Shown here: positions 24,145 to 41,233 of the stretch, one piece after another
Numbering within the stretch: position 1 is the first letter of the stretch
How the letters are laid out: each line of letters starts with the position of its first letter
Assembly: GCA_000827495.1 (NCBI GenBank)
Contig: KN817564.1
Span: 186,001-250,000 of the forward strand
Direction: 5' to 3'
From: Hypholoma sublateritium FD-334 SS-4
Lineage: Eukaryota > Basidiomycota > Agaricomycetes > Agaricales > Strophariaceae
DNA: 64,000 nucleotides
The notes under the pieces: generated by a model
Told to the model about the DNA's origin: nothing
Database searches by the model: none
What the model saw: only the letters and a program-made list of their open reading frames with translations
Position numbers and translations under genes: made by a program

Positions 24145-27026
24145 ATGTCGAATGAAACTTCTACAGGCTCAGAAGAAAGATGCTTCAAGACCATTGCTGC
24201 AAGCGCCCCACCCCTCTTTGAGAACGGAAAAATAGTCCTCCAAAGTATGTTATCATTCAAGACACCATGTCCCCCCACTAAACGATGCCCTATGCTTGAT
24301 CCATCATTATCTTTGTAGCTTACCATGTAAGCTGACACTTAATGAAGTAAGATTGTCTGATTTAGTTTTTGCAAGATTGGCTGGATTATATCTGGATTAT
24401 TTACGCTTGTCGCCGTCGCAGTGTCCTTCTGGCTAATCCGTAGACATCTGCAGTGGTACACCAATGTGCGTCGGCTTTTGTAAAAAGAATGACCTACCTT
24501 TGATAACCATTTTAGAAACGCGAACAACGATGTATGTCAGAAACCCTAAATCCAGTGGCCTTGGCCGATTCTCTTCTATAGATATTGTACGCCTACTCTT
24601 CATGGTTCCTCTCTACGCCGTCATCAGTTTTGCTTCTTTTTTGTTTTGGGTGAGCCGAAACTCCGGTCGTTCGAGCAAGATACATTTCTTATGATTCACA
24701 GAATCATTCTACCCCCATCATCCTGATCAGAGACGCATATGAAGCCATAGTCCTGACAGCTTTCTTTTATCTACTTTTGATGTATGTTTCACACGACCCA
24801 GAAGAACAGAAACGCGTATTTCTGAGGGCTGGCCTTTCTGTCGAAGCAGATAACATTGCTATACAGAAGGGACAGGACGTTGAGGAATGGGTATTTCCTC
24901 TTGGCTTTGTTAAGTGGAAACCGAGAGTACGTCCTCTCTATGGCTGCCTTTCCATTCCACTTTGACGTTTTTCCTAGGATGGGCTTTACTTTTTGCAGCT
25001 CATGAAATGGGGTGTCCTGCAATATTGCGTGATTCGACCAACGTGAGACGTACCTGGATATTCATTTTCTTACTGCTGTATTAAATACCCTTACTAGATC
25101 TACTTTGGCGGCAGTCATCTTAAACTATGTTGGCCTCTATTGCGAAGACTCTTGGGGCGTAGGATGGGGTCATATATATGTCAGTGGCCCATTCGTCTGC
25201 AGTTTGGGACTATCAATGGTTGATGTCATTTATTTGCCAGATAACCATCATAATGTCGATATCAGTGACCATTGCAATGTATTGCTTACTTCAATTATAT
25301 TTCCCAATAGCGAAAGATCTAGCTCCACATCAACCTTTGCTGAAACTTTTCTCTGTCAAGGCCGTCGGTAAATCTGTATCTGCGATTGAATATCAGAGCG
25401 AATGTTGACAGCCCCCGCTAGTATTCCTTACCTTTTGGCAGGCAACATTTCTCTCCATGCTCAGTGTATTCGGTATCGTCAAAGATGTAGGTTTTCCTGC
25501 TTAACATGTTTACCCTTTTATTTACATGGCCACGCAGACAAAGTACATGACTGCAGATGATGTCAACAATGCCATTGCTGCCATCCTCGAGACTTTCGAA
25601 ATGATGTCCGTACTACTTCAAGCATCTCACGTATCCAATTAACGCGACACAGGTTGTTTGCCTTTCTTCATATCAAGGCATTTACTTACAAGCCGTACAC
25701 TCAAATTTCGAAAGAGGGCCTATGTCCATCTCGATCACCGCAATGGCGGTCTCTGGGACACGCCATGGATTTTCGGGAAACTTTGCGAGAAATTTGGATC
25801 GGCTGTGTCTACATGTTCGATAGCATGCGAGGGAAAGAGCCAACCGCCGACTTCGGCGTCGTACGAGGATCCCATTATGAGGGTGCTTTCGGGAGACAAA
25901 GGCCAGCAGTAGGCATTGACCGGCAACCCCATACTCGCGATCATCGAGTAAATGTGGCTGATCTAACCTATCCGACTTTCGAAATCGAGGTCGATCAAGA
26001 TGTAGAGGTTATTGTGAGCGGCAGGCGAGAGTGGTTGTTTCTTGAGAAATTTAATCAGCGACTGGGACATCCGGCTCGAGAGAAGAGCGAAGGACTTCAA
26101 GAGCAGATAGATCATGAATTGGCTTTACGCGGACTCTCAGGTGGTACGTGACATCACATTGAGCTCTCACTAGCTAGTACTGATGCCCTATATTTCCACT
26201 TTTAGAAAGTGACCACGCTGACTTGACAAACAACGGCGAACTCATGTCGAGGCCAAATGCTCAGGCGGGCGGACAAATCCCCTGGTGGCGCAGCCTTTAC
26301 AATCGCATATCTCAGACCGGTCATGAACCCGACGAAGAAGAGAAACAGCCTTTCAGACAAAAGACACTGTCGCGTTCACGCTCGTATCGCCATCACCGTA
26401 ACAGCACAAAGGTCCCTCCCCAGAAAATCACCGAACAACCACCCTTTGACGCGCTCAACGCCCGGCCGTCGGAAAGCGTAGCTTACGAAGAGCATGATGC
26501 ACTTCCGCCTCAAATCTTTGGCCATGATCGTCACGTTAATGATTTGCAACAAGCGAGTCAGTGGCGGTATGATGATCAGTCGATCCCTGGGCCTGGTTCT
26601 TCGTCCGCGCATGGCGTCAGACGTAACACAAGGTCTTCTACACCTGGCACCGTTCTCCCTTCCTCGATGCAGGCATTGAGAAGCCCGCCGCCCATGTTGC
26701 ACAACGGTGAAAGCGGTCTTCGCGGGCCGATGGTCTCTCTAGAGTCCGACATCGTACCCACCATGTCATTTACGTCCGCACCACAACCCACGCCACATTG
26801 GTGCTCTTCTGAAGGCCCGGCTCGAGCATCGACACGGAAGCATGACATGCGACATAGCTCTGATGGTCAGGCCGTGTATGCTACTTTTTCGTGGGACCCT
26901 CCCCCACACCCTCCACAGGATGTGGATACAGGAGGACATATGATTTCGCCGGTTGAACCTCAACGCAATTCAGTTCCCTACCGTGAGGTTAATTTCATGC
27001 CGCATGACAGGCGTATCAATGCATGA
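24145..27026 (+). CDS. OST-alpha/TMEM184-type membrane protein (DUF300)
   Basis: This multi-spanning protein belongs to the organic-solute-transporter alpha/TMEM184/LAZ1 family, found in vacuolar or plasma membranes; its function in fungi is poorly defined. Family blocks are plain: IGWIISGLFTLVAVAVSFWL, RHLQWYTNKREQRYIVRLLF, PIILIRDAYEA, LQLMKWGVLQYCVIRP, LNYVGLYCEDSW, IAMYCLLQLYF, VFLTFWQATFLS and MLFAFLHIKAFTYKPY. A long hydrophilic tail (about 380 residues) follows, rich in Ser, Pro and Arg, with RSLGHAMDFRETLREIWIGC at its start. There are about 13 exons: 24145-24244, an 8-nt exon 24319-24326, 24376-24465, 24516 on, and so forth. The 8-nt exon is required to keep phase into the first helix. 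Confidence 0.85.
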
Positions 27027-28708
27027 CTCCATTCAACTCAGCCTAGAAAGATGGAATCGAATGCCTCTAGCCCCCGGCTGCATGTTGTTGGACATCCAGA
27101 TCAATAGGATCTTACGGAACCTCGCTGGTAAATTGGCAAGTTGGGCCGCTTTCTTATTTTCACTCTCATTATGTCATATTTTTCTGGGGAACGCTCAGGT
27201 CCGTTGCTTTGACTTTCAATTATTTTGCTGTGTTTTCAATTTTAACGATTTATGACATCACGACTCACGAATTACGATGTACTCAACACCTGCAATGAAA
27301 TGAAACTTTTACGACTATTTATTTCATTAGCTATATAGAATATCACAGGGAAATACCTGAGCAGCATTTGCTTGCGAGGAGAACCAGGGGAAGGCGCTAA
27401 CGGAGTCTCGGCCCGCTTTTTTAAAAACGTTCCGCATCATGTCACCACGCACTTTCTTTCCACATCCTCGCCGACTTGGCGTTAGAAAGGATCCTGATTG
27501 GCCTGCAGTTGTATGTCTCCGCTCGGTGCTTTACACCTATACCGGCCACCCCTAAACTCAACGACTGGTCCCGCTCTGGTCACAGCAGACTCCTAGGACC
27601 TAAGTACTTAGTCTGAACAGATGGTTTTGCTAGCAGGCTGCCCAGTTGCACAATGTACTGGTCATAACTACTGAGAAGCTTCCAAGCAACTTCTAATCTC
27701 CCTATAGTACTGTCGTTAATCGCGCACAACCTCAATCTCTCAGTCCGTCATTGAGAATTCATCATCGCCCTACCGACAAATCACATCTAATGGAGTTCTC
27801 CCCTTCTTTCGGGAGTTATTCTATACAGCGTAGCGCACCAAAACTTTCTGCACACTCTATCCAGCATAATCTTGTAACAAAATTAATCGATTGTGCATGG
27901 TCGAGCATACGAGGACCGGAAAGTAAACCAGCGCTTTATAGTTTGGGTCACGGTCTTCAAAAGAAGTACGTTCATACCAAGTTCATACTCGAATGTTGAA
28001 TAACCATCATTACAACAACGCGGCTCGAACGACCCCTAAAGAACCTCCTCACCCACTCAACCCACGACCTTCGGGGAGCGCAGTATATCCCTGCGATCGT
28101 CGCTGCCCATGATTCGCTCTGCGTAAGTCGATGTTGAACGTTGAACGTTTCGGAAATGTTGATCGGTTAGCACGTCTACGGCAGTAGCTGGATGGCTGGT
28201 GCCGATCTCCCTCCCACTGCCGTAGGAAAACAGAACTTGTTGCGCGATGCAATAGCTGTAATATCGGACCTACGTCATATTCATAATGATCTCCTCCGTC
28301 CACAAGTCTAAGTCGCACCGCTTCAGAGGCTACTATGCAGGTCGCAGGTATATATATCTTTGTGAAACCTTGAAACCCTCCTCAAGTCCAGCACTAGCGC
28401 GCGTCATAACAATACAATATATAACGATTTAGACTGCATATTATCAGTATAATATGATGGGAGGGGGCTCAAATAGTTCGAGACAAACAGAACTAGGCGA
28501 TATATCAACGGAAGGTGGGATGATACTAAACGCTTGAAGGCTACAAGTATATATGCTACATGGGGTAAATCACCCAAACAAGAATAGAGACTAGGAAGAG
28601 CGGGCAAATAGAAAGGCATGAAAGTCGTGATAGCTGGGATATGATATGACAGCCATGGTTATCGATATAAAGTAGAGAGCAATTTGCATAGAAGGAAAGA
28701 ACAGTTCG
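27027..28708. other. Gene-free interval of 1.7 kb
   Basis: Only short frames without domains are present. The left part should hold the 3' end of the OST-alpha-like gene and the right part the 3' end of the halogenase gene, so these genes converge here. I checked for a tRNA around 28020-28110 and did not find a cloverleaf. Confidence 0.45.
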
Positions 28709-31713
<3,005 letters not shown>

Positions 31714-32728
31714 ATGGCGACGCGACAGAAAGATCCGCTCAAGCGGTTGAAAAGAGAGCTGCAGGAATATGACTTCGAGGCGACATCTGGCAGGCCGCAG
31801 GGAGATAAGATACGCGGTAAGTTAGACATTCGGACTAACCTTTGCTTTCCTCACGAGAATACATACGCAGAAACTCTGGACGAAATTCTGGACAACAACG
31901 ACGGAGGCGAACTTGATGACCGCCAGCCGCCTTTGGAGCTACTTGCCTACACAGTCAACGCCATCTTATACCCCTCCTTTCTTCCTGAACTCATTCCAGA
32001 CCTCATTCGTCTCACGACCATGATCGAGTTCTACCGTCTCGAGCTCACGGAAAAAGCCTCACTGCTTATTGACTTGAACACATTCGTCGAATTGAATAAG
32101 AGCTCTCAAGTATCTTCGTTGACAAAACGTCAGCGACAATATTTCCAGCACTTAGTAGATAACCGAGAAGTCCTACGTCAGATATTCTTGAATAATATCT
32201 CAGCACTCTGTGTTCTGGTGAGCTTTTGAAAATCAATACTTCTTTATCTGCCACTGTATCTGACTTCGATTCTTGTAGGATCTGAAAAGGTCGTGGCTCG
32301 CTAATCGGGACACAGACTTCTGGCTTCTCTGGACTGAATATTTCTCTATCTTTCAAGAGGACTACGACTCCGAAGGCCTTGTCTTCGAATCACTCTCTCA
32401 CCCTTTTCACCATAAGATCTTGCCGGAGGAAATAGCCTTTTTGCAAGACTGTGCGAGTCATCTACCCGAATTCATGGATGCAACTGTCCGTGTAGCTGTG
32501 GAACAGGCTGATCCAGGGCGAGTTCACATCAAAATCGTTCCGTCATCTGCTGTTAACTCGTCTTACTTCCTCAGGCAATCAATCCGCGAAATGTTCCAAC
32601 TGCAGTTATTCAGCGAACAGTTTATAACCGATACACTACCGCCGGAGGTTCTTGATTCTTTGGAATACCACCTTAATTTTGTCTTGGGAGCCGCGGACCA
32701 AATCAAAGCAGTAACAAAGATGGGCTAA
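31714..32728 (+). CDS. Conserved-looking protein of unknown function
   Basis: I do not recognise a named domain. Three exons (31714-31816, 31871-32217, 32279-32728) join in phase to give a 299-residue soluble, mostly helical protein. It starts MATRQKDPLKRLKRELQEYD and is Leu/Glu-rich, with Trp-rich WLLWTEYFSIFQEDYD in the middle and DSLEYHLNFVLGAADQIKA near the end. There is no signal peptide or membrane helix. Codon use and clean splice sites (gtaagt, gtgagc; cag, tag) support a real gene. Its stop is 121 bp from the convergent stop of the PDAT gene. Confidence 0.7.
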
Positions 32729-32849
32729 ATATGTCGAGTACATACTTATTAATGTTTAATTGTAATTGTAATATGAACTTCCGTTAAGGAAGGATCTGTA
32801 TATAACTTGTTTAAGGTGCAGAAGAACGTAGAAACCTGACGACGTGAAC

Positions 32850-35800
32850 TCAGTCCCATTTTATCTTCTTTGCATACTCCCGAATATTCGACACAAAGTG
32901 GTCCTGGACCTCTTCTCCGACTCCGGTTGCAACCTTGAGAATGATCTCATTCAATCCAGTGGAACCTAAAATGTCAACGTGGTCACTGGTATTTGCTCCT
33001 CCGCGGGGCATTGTTGCAACAGGAAGATGTGGCAGCTGCAATTTTCCATCATTCACAGCACACGGAAGTAGATAACGACATACTTCGACAGTGGTAATCT
33101 TAATTCCCGCCGGGTTCCATCGTTTCCGGCTCCAACCCTCAACACACATGGCGCCCAAGCTTATTAGACTGACAGTGCCATCGCCTTCTCCGAACTTGAC
33201 GCCGTTCCTCACCTGGATGGGCAGGTATGAGCGGAATGGAGTAAGCCTGACGGAGACGGTCTATTTACCTTCGGGAGAATAGTTTCATTGGTGTAAGTTG
33301 CATCGATGAAGCTACTTCTCGTTAAAGGCACTCCGAGAGGTTTTGCCTTGCAACCTTCGCCCTGTGTATCATCATCACAATCTTCAAGCTCGGATTCCAT
33401 GATGTTTTCTTGATGTATATAGTCCCCTCGTGCATACCTAGATAGAGAATATGAGTAATGAAGCACTCAGTCGATAGCGTCTGTGTACCAATAAGACCGC
33501 TGAGATTCAAGGCCAGTATATTAAGAGGAGAACAACGCGGGAGAATATGGTGCACACCTCTGTTTCTTTGCCATGTCCGTAAACGCAGTATATTTTCATT
33601 GAAGGCGCATTTGGTAGTCTGGATTCATACGTTTAAACAATGACGAAGAAATGGGAAAATATTTAAGCTATCACAGACCTTACTTCCAGAGGGTTTGTCC
33701 ACTTTCTTGGGTCTGCATCATTTCTTTTCAGTTGCTCCTCATCACGTTCAATGCCGTAGGAATAATTCGATTGAAGCATTTTCTACGTCACGTTCGGCAA
33801 GTACTGTCAACCTGGGGCTGGTTCACACACCTGGAACGATACCGAAGTGTGTTCTAAAATCCAATTTGAAGATTCCTCAGCTGTTAAATTGCGCTCGACG
33901 GACTCATCGACATGGACAAGGGCCCGTCGGAAGGCGACAAGTTCCCCGTGAGTATGAGTCGCATTTTCCTGGTCGTCCGGAGCACTGGTTACATCACCCC
34001 AGACGTCGTTGCCACCCTGCTTGCGTTGCTCAATGAAATGAACAAACGTCGCTGTGACTAACTTGCCTTGAGCCACATACTTGCAGTGCCTGCCCAACTG
34101 CGGAATAAGGTCTGGCGCTCTTTTCGAGAGAAGAAGCGTTCCAAAACTAAGTACATGAGAGGTGAGTCGAGAGAAAAGTTGGAGCGGTGGGATCGTAGCT
34201 TGCCATATGCACCAGCAGGATTCATCTGGACGGTGTCTTTCATTTCACCGGATAAGAAAGCAGCCATAGCTTTCGCCTACAACTATCAGTTCACGCCGTG
34301 GTTCGGCTCAAGAATTGTGCTCACGACACCCTGAACATGACAAGTGAGTTAGGCGCAAGCAAAAGAAACAAAGAGATGACTTTGCTAACCAAATGAGTTC
34401 CTGCGATAGAAATGTACGCTTCAATGTTGTTCTAGGATATTATACTTTCATTAGTGTGTGATACCCATAGTAAAAATTCTTACCTCTACCCAATCAGACC
34501 CCCCATTTCCATGCTGAGGTGACTCAACCCATTTGAAACTATTTCTCCATGAAATTCTCAGACAATCATGAAGATTTGTTGCACTCACAAATACTGCCAA
34601 AAGCACCGACAAGTGTTGAATTGCTGTATTCTATACGAAGTAGTTGTCACCCACCAGAAGTATCTAAATGAGACAGCGCAAGTCAAAATTTAGGCCAAGT
34701 TCATTGAGCTAGAGGACTCACTGTGCTTCCCATTGAATGCGCGGCAACGACTACTTTTTTATTTTGACGCTTTCTATATTTATCGAGGTCAGTGCGTGTA
34801 GCGATCTTCACTATTCTGACAAACCTCAAGCCTTCTATCGTAGATTTCAGTTTTGAGAAGTAACCATCGCGTTCCTCCAGGTTGTAGTAGGACACTCTCC
34901 AGTCATATGGGGCAAGAAAGAGATTATTGGTGTCATAGTTGACCACAGCCAGGTTTTCCACAATCTTTGACCTACGAACAATGAAAATGGTTGGCGATAA
35001 TGAATGGAACGGCATACCATATCCAATACCCTTGAATTAAAGAGCTTGCAGCGTCAATACCTTCCGCTGCGCGAATTTTGGCACGAGGCGGGTCCAAACC
35101 AGTTACAGGATCAAGCATCATTGCAGCTATCCATCTTTCTTTATTGAAAGTAACCTGCGACAGCATATTGAAGCCCCCCCATAATTTTTCTCGGAAGAAG
35201 GGCCGATATTCAGGGTACGTAGACCACGATTCTAAGGCCTTGCTGTCTCCTTCAATATGCAGTGAGATGTGTGATAGCGATGATGCACTAACTGTTGACA
35301 CTACTCCTGGTATCAAGACAATGGGATGGTCTGCACTCAGCCCACGTTCTCTCATGACTTCTCCAACCTGAAATTCTCTCCCATCGTTATTAAATTTCCA
35401 TATCTCAGGAATACTGCTTCTTAGGCGATTCCATTCGATTTCAACTCGTGATAGATCAAAGTCCGGTAGTTCAGGTATATTGATGTCGTACTGATTGGCA
35501 AGCGTCGCTACGTGTAACTGGAGGTCTTGAATATTTTGAGGCTCTACGAAGGCCAATGCGAGAAGTATGCCAACTGCGATGGATGAGATTCACATTGGCA
35601 GATATCCCTGCAGTATTGTTGTACTCACCAATGAGTCCAAATGGAAACAAGAAACGACCCCCCAAAAAGAAAGATCCCTGTCCAGCCGAAGGTTGAGTGT
35701 CCAGCAGGAAAGAGGTTCAAATGAGACCGTACTACCCCCTGTTTCTTTTGAAGTGCCAGCAGTTTTGTCGCAAGTTTTACCTTGGGCTCGTCTTGAAAAG

Positions 35801-35867
35801 TAGAGGAAAGTGTTGTATCATCACTATCTTGGTCACTCGATGTCGTAGCTCTCTTCGAGAGAACCAT
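32850..35867 (-). CDS. LRO1: Phospholipid:diacylglycerol acyltransferase (PDAT)
   Basis: This ER-bound enzyme moves an acyl group from phospholipid to diacylglycerol to make storage triacylglycerol. It starts MVLSKRATTSSDQDSDDTTL, with one membrane helix (RFLFPFGLIVGILLALAFV) built across two introns. Family blocks follow: VEIEWNRLRSSIPEIWKFNN, HPIVLIPGVVST, ESWSTYPEYRPFFREKLWGG, FNMLSQVTFNKERWIAAMML, APYDWRVSYYNLEERDGYFS, nucleophile elbow AAHSMGST, EMKDTVQMNPAGAY and GEGDGTVSLISLGAMCVEGW. The catalytic His is in GGANTSDHVDILG. Many small exons are needed, including an 11-nt one (CGGTCTTATTG, about 33503-33493) coding R-S-Y before W-YARGDY. No lesion is seen. Confidence 0.92.
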
Positions 35868-36302
35868 TTCCGGAAGCCTGCTGGTCGACTAAGGTTACAA
35901 GTATAGCAAGAACTCGTCAAGAACCCAACAGTCTGCAACACGCGCCGTCCAGATATATAGAGTATACTTATATTTGGCTATCCGCCGGTCCGGTATTTCC
36001 GCCGCAGGTAGGAAGGCCGAAATTGGGCCGAAAACCTTACGAAAAGGAGCAGAAGTGATCCTTTGGCCAGAAGTTGGAAGAGCTACAGACGGAAAATGTT
36101 CTTAAGTGTAATACTAAGTAGTAGAACGTCAACTTTTAAAATGGCACTTGCAGGGAAAGATGCCGCCAGCTTGCCGCCGGTGAGCAACCTATTTGACGCT
36201 GCTTGGCAACAGCCTTGTGCGCGGTGTTACGGGGAGCAGCAACGGCGTTAATTCCACAGTCTAGCCAAAACGTTCAGGTAACGGTCTTCCATTCAGTCCA
36301 AC
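35868..36302. promoter_or_regulatory. Divergent promoter region, PDAT / flippase
   Basis: This 435-bp spacer lies between divergent starts at 35867 (minus) and 36303 (plus). A TATA-like atatatagagtatactta occurs at 35951-35968, about 90 bp from the PDAT start. Otherwise unremarkable. Confidence 0.4.
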
Positions 36303-39300
36303 ATGAGCGACGATTTCCTGAGGCTAGTGTCTCAATCAAATCCCGCGACGAGGGAGTACCAGCCAGCCAACAATGGATATCCTCCCTCTGGAACGGCAGG
36401 CCCGTATACCGACCGGTCACCGCAGCAGCTTATGGATCCATTCTTCGATGATGAAGATGACAATGTACCGGACTCAGCATTTGGTCGACCGGCTCCTATG
36501 CGATCTCAAGAGAGTGGATTGCCTCTTACTCGTTCCGCCGCACCTCCGGCAGGCGTGGGCTCTTCGACTACGTTACCGCAGGACTGGACGTTCGACGATG
36601 AATTTCAAAGCTCTAGCCAGCAGAGCTTTCCAGGCGCTCCCAAACCGCAATCGGCTCAAAAATCTAGTAAATTATCTGGGTTCAATCTGCGGAAACGCAA
36701 ATGGCCGTGGCAGAAGGAGAAGGTCTTAACTGGGGAGAGAGTCATCGCACTAAACAACAATGTCGCCAATGCCGAGTTCTGTTCAAATTTTGTTTCGACC
36801 AGCAAATATAATTTGATAACTTTTGTCCCCAAGTTTCTTTTCGGTGCGTATCTTCCCAATGGAGTCGCAACATTTTGAGTGCTAACGGTCTCCAAGAACA
36901 ATTCTCCAAATATGCCAACGTATTCTTCCTATTCACGGCCTGTATTCAGCAAATACCTGGTGTTTCTCCAACTGAACCTTACACTACCATTGTTCCATTG
37001 GCGGTAGTCTTGATGGCTTCAGCATTCAAAGAAATCCAAGAGGATTTGGTGCGTGTCTTGTGATCTAAGATACATATCCACTTAGCTTACATCTATCCAC
37101 AGAAACGCCATCAATCGGATACTGAGCTCAATGCACGGAAAGCAAAGGTGTTAACTCTTCAGTGTACTTTCCTTGAACGCAAATGGAAGGACATTCACGT
37201 TGGAGATATTGTCCGGCTTGAAAACAATGATTTCATCCCTGCAGACATGTTACTCATGACGTCGAGCGAACCGGAAGGTCTTTGCTATATAGAAACATCT
37301 AATCTCGATGGGTACGCCACCTCTCGTTCCGTTTTCTCATTAACTAAATAGTCAATTAGCGAGACCAATCTTAAGATAAAACAAGCCTCCACACATACCG
37401 CACCGTTGACGAATCCTACTCTCATCAATTCACTTCACGGATCCTTACGCTCAGAACAACCTAATAATTCACTGTATACGTATGAAGGGACGCTGGACCT
37501 TATAACCGACGCGGGAATGCCAAAGCAGGTACCTCTTGGACCCGATCAAGTTTTGCTGCGCGGTGCTCAACTGCGAAACACACAATGGGTATACGGGCTC
37601 ACTGTTTTCACGGGTCATGAAACCAAGTTGATGCGAAACGCAACGTATGTGCACGGTTAGTTTCGTCGTGCAATGCTGATCATTCATGTTTTTGCAGAGC
37701 CACGCCAGTCAAGCGAACTGCAGTCGAAAGACAAGTAAACGCCCAGATAGTGTTTCTATTTATCCTCCTTCTCGCCCTTTCCGTCGGCTCTACGATCGGA
37801 AGTAGTATCCGCACATGGTTCTTCTCAAATGCTCAATGGTATCTTTTTGAGACTTCATCACTAACAGGCAGAGGTACGCCGTCGTCTTTCGTTTTTGTGA
37901 AATTACACTCATGTTCATCTCAATAGCCAAGGGTTTTGTTGAAGGTGACTTTTTTCTTCGGGAGTCGTCGGGAGGATAATTTCGTGTGCTGACCAAACTT
38001 TGCCAGATATCTTGACCTTCATTATCCTCTACAACAATCTCATCCCTATCTCACTAATAGTGACAATGGAAGTTGTCAAATTCCAACAAGCGCAGTTAAT
38101 CAACTCCGACCTCGACATGTACTATGCGAAAACAGATACTGCGGCACTTTGTCGCACCTCTTCCTTGGTTGAGGAGCTTGGGCAAATAGAATACGTGTTC
38201 AGCGACAAGACCGGGACCTTGACCTGCAACGAAATGGAGTTCCGATGCTGTAGTATTGCTGGCACAGCCTATGCGGATGTTGTTGACGACACGAAACGCG
38301 ATGGAGAGGATGGCCAAGGGGGGTGGAAGACTTTCAGCGAGATGAGGGAGAGGCTCGATTCTCCTAGTAACCCTTTCACGGACAAAGCATCGACATCATC
38401 AAGCACGCTCCCTTCAGCAGAACGGGAAAAGGAAATCATCAAAGAATTTCTCACTCTGCTGGCGGTATGCCACACAGTCATTCCCGAAGTTCGAGATGAC
38501 GGGAAAATGGTATACCAAGCATCTAGTCCAGACGAGGCTGCTCTGGTGGCAGGCGCTGAATTGTTAGGATACCAATTCCATGTATGCCCATCGCCATTTG
38601 TCAGAGTTGAATACTGACCAGTTGTTCTAGACTCGCAAACCCAAGTCTGTATTCGTCAACATTCAAGGCCAATCACAGGAATTCGAGATCTTAAAGGTCT
38701 GCGAATTCAATTCGACGCGCAAACGAATGTCCACCGTTGTCAGATGCCCGGATAGATCTATCAAGCTATACACGAAAGGCGCGGATACCGTCATTCTTGA
38801 ACGATTGAGCAAGAATCAACCATTTACAGAAACGACCCTCGCTCATCTCGAGGTTAGTACTTCGTTGTCTCGTTGACCCTCCTTTCTCACTGGAAACGAA
38901 AATAGGACTATGCAACAGAGGGCCTCCGCACCCTTTGTATCGCATACCGCGAGATTCCGGACACCGAATATCGACAATGGGAGCAGATTTACAATCAAGC
39001 TGCCGCAACAATCAACGGGCGAGGTGACGCCCTTGACCAGGCAGCCGAATTGATCGAAAAAGATCTATTCTTGCTTGGCGCAACCGCAATTGAAGATAAA
39101 CTGCAAGATGGCGTTCCTGATACCATTCACACTCTGCAAATGGCTGGCATCAAAGTATCATTTTCGCCGTTCCATATTTTATGGCACTACTGATAGCATC
39201 ATAAAAGGTCTGGGTCCTCACTGGTGATAGGCAGGAAACTGCTGTCAACATTGGAATGTCATGTCGATTGATATCGGAGTCGATGAATTTGGTGAGTTAG

Positions 39301-41233
39301 AATCCCACTGTCGTCATGTAAATCTTCAACATCGATGTCGAAAGGTCATTGTGAATGAAGATAATGCCCACGATACCCAGGAATTCCTGACTAAACGGCT
39401 ATCCGCTATCAAGAATCAGCGTAGTACCGGAGAACTTGAGGATCTTGCTCTCGTTATCGGTAACGATGCTTGTCACTTACCGCGTCCCTTTTGTATGTTA
39501 ATGTTGTTTTGCAGATGGCAAAAGCCTTGGATTTGCTCTTGAAAAAGAGCTTTCGAAGATATTCTTGGAGCTTGCGATCATGTGCAAGGCGGTTATTTGT
39601 TGTAAGTTCCATTGATTATTCATGGCCGTAGGTTGGGATTAATAGCTCTGTTTTTAGGTCGAGTATCTCCTCTACAAAAAGCCTTGGTAGTCAAGCTCGT
39701 CAAGAAAAATCAAAAAGCTATACTTCTTGCCATCGGTGATGGTGCGAACGATGTAAGCATGATCCAAGCAGCGCATGTTGGGGTAGGAATATCGGGTGTC
39801 GAGGTATGTGTATGGCTTATGCATTCGATTAGTCTTTCTAAGCACAAAAATAGGGTCTACAAGCTGCACGTTCTGCTGATGTTGCTATCTCGCAATTTCG
39901 TTATCTCAAGAAGCTCCTACTCGTTCATGGATCGTGGAGCTACCGTCGACTTTCCAAGCTCATATTATGTCGGTGCAGCCTAACATACTCGCGCAAATTT
40001 TCTAACCGGTGGTCATAGATTCCTTTTACAAGAATATTGTGTTGTACATGACACAATTCTGGGTGCGTATTCAAGCCATCGAACATCACCGAAATGGAAC
40101 CCATATTCTATTCTAGTTTTCTTTCTTCAACAATTTTTCCGGACAGATTGCATACGAATCATGGACACTCACTCTTTATAATGTCCTTTTCACTGTTCTT
40201 CCTCCCCTTGTCATTGGCATCTTCGATCAGTTTGTATCCGCAAGGTTCCTAGACCGATATCCTCAACTATACATCCTTGGTCAACAAAACGCGTTTTTCA
40301 CTAAAACCTCCTTTTGGCTATGGGTAGGCAACGCGTTGTATCACAGTGTCGTAAGTCTTAGCATGTGTTCAACATATTTCAACAAATTAATTCATTTGTC
40401 CAGCTTCTGTATGGCTTTTCTGTCGTCCTCTTCTGGGGTGATTTGAAACAAGCCAATGGCCTTGATTCGGGACATTGGTTTTGGGGAACCACGCTATACC
40501 TCGCCGTTCTTCTCACAGTTCTGGGAAAAGCAGCACTTATTTCTGAGTGCGTATTGTGTCGCCGTTTGGGGGTGTTGACGTACTCATACTTTTCGCCTAG
40601 CCTCTGGACTAAATACACTGTTGCTGGTAATAGGTGTTGCTTTTTTCATGCTTACAGAATTCTAATGCGTTCGACATGATTTACAGCGATACCTGGCTCC
40701 TTCGTCTTCACCATGTTGTTCCTCCCCTTATATGCTGTCGTTGCCCCTGCTATCGGATTTTCCATGGAATACCAAGGTATTGTTCCCCGTTTATGGACCA
40801 ACAGTATCTTCTACTTCGTTCTGCTGTACATCCCGCTTCTGTGTCTGGTCCGGGACTTTGCATGGAAATAGTTCGTCTCCTCTATTGTTCCTTTGTCAGC
40901 CGGCTAACAGTTCCCTTCCACAGCTACCGGCGCACATATACGCCTTCTTCCTACCACATTGTCCAGGAGCTGCAGAAATATAACATTCCTGATTATAGGC
41001 CGCGGCAAGAACAGTCCGTATCTTTTCATTTTTTGTTTGTGTCTCGGGATGCTAAATTGGGCTACGTTTTTAGGTTCCAGAAGGCGATCAAGAAAGTTCG
41101 TGCCACTCAGCGCATGCGACGAAATCGCGGTTTCGCATTCAGCCAGACCGAGAACGCAGGAAAGCAGGATCAAGCCAAGCTCATCAGAGCGTACGATACA
41201 TCAAAAGCTGGCGCTCGTCCATCCGGATATTAG
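36303..41233 (+). CDS. DRS2: P4-ATPase phospholipid flippase, Drs2 type
   Basis: This aminophospholipid flippase of Golgi/endosome membranes pairs with a Cdc50-type subunit. A disordered acidic N-terminus ([10 protein letters not shown]) precedes [19 protein letters not shown]. The catalytic Asp is in [15 protein letters not shown], the P4 PISL motif in [20 protein letters not shown], the hinge in [20 protein letters not shown], and [11 protein letters not shown] is present. The exon carrying KGFVE is only 18 nt (about 37928-37945). The C-terminus has the conserved RGFAFSQTE, the Drs2 autoinhibitory/regulatory motif. Reading the introns by eye gives an unbroken protein of about 1,300 residues in some 20 exons. 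Clade choice rests on the KGFVED and GFAFS blocks. Confidence 0.93.

Noticed and set aside
24081..24338. Minus-strand frame antisense to the first exon of the OST-alpha-like gene
   Set aside because: The plus-strand exon joins in phase to a conserved membrane protein, and this frame does not join to anything.
28018..28110. Possible tRNA because of a gttcgag-like stretch on the minus strand
   Set aside because: No five-base-pair T stem or acceptor stem can be formed around it.
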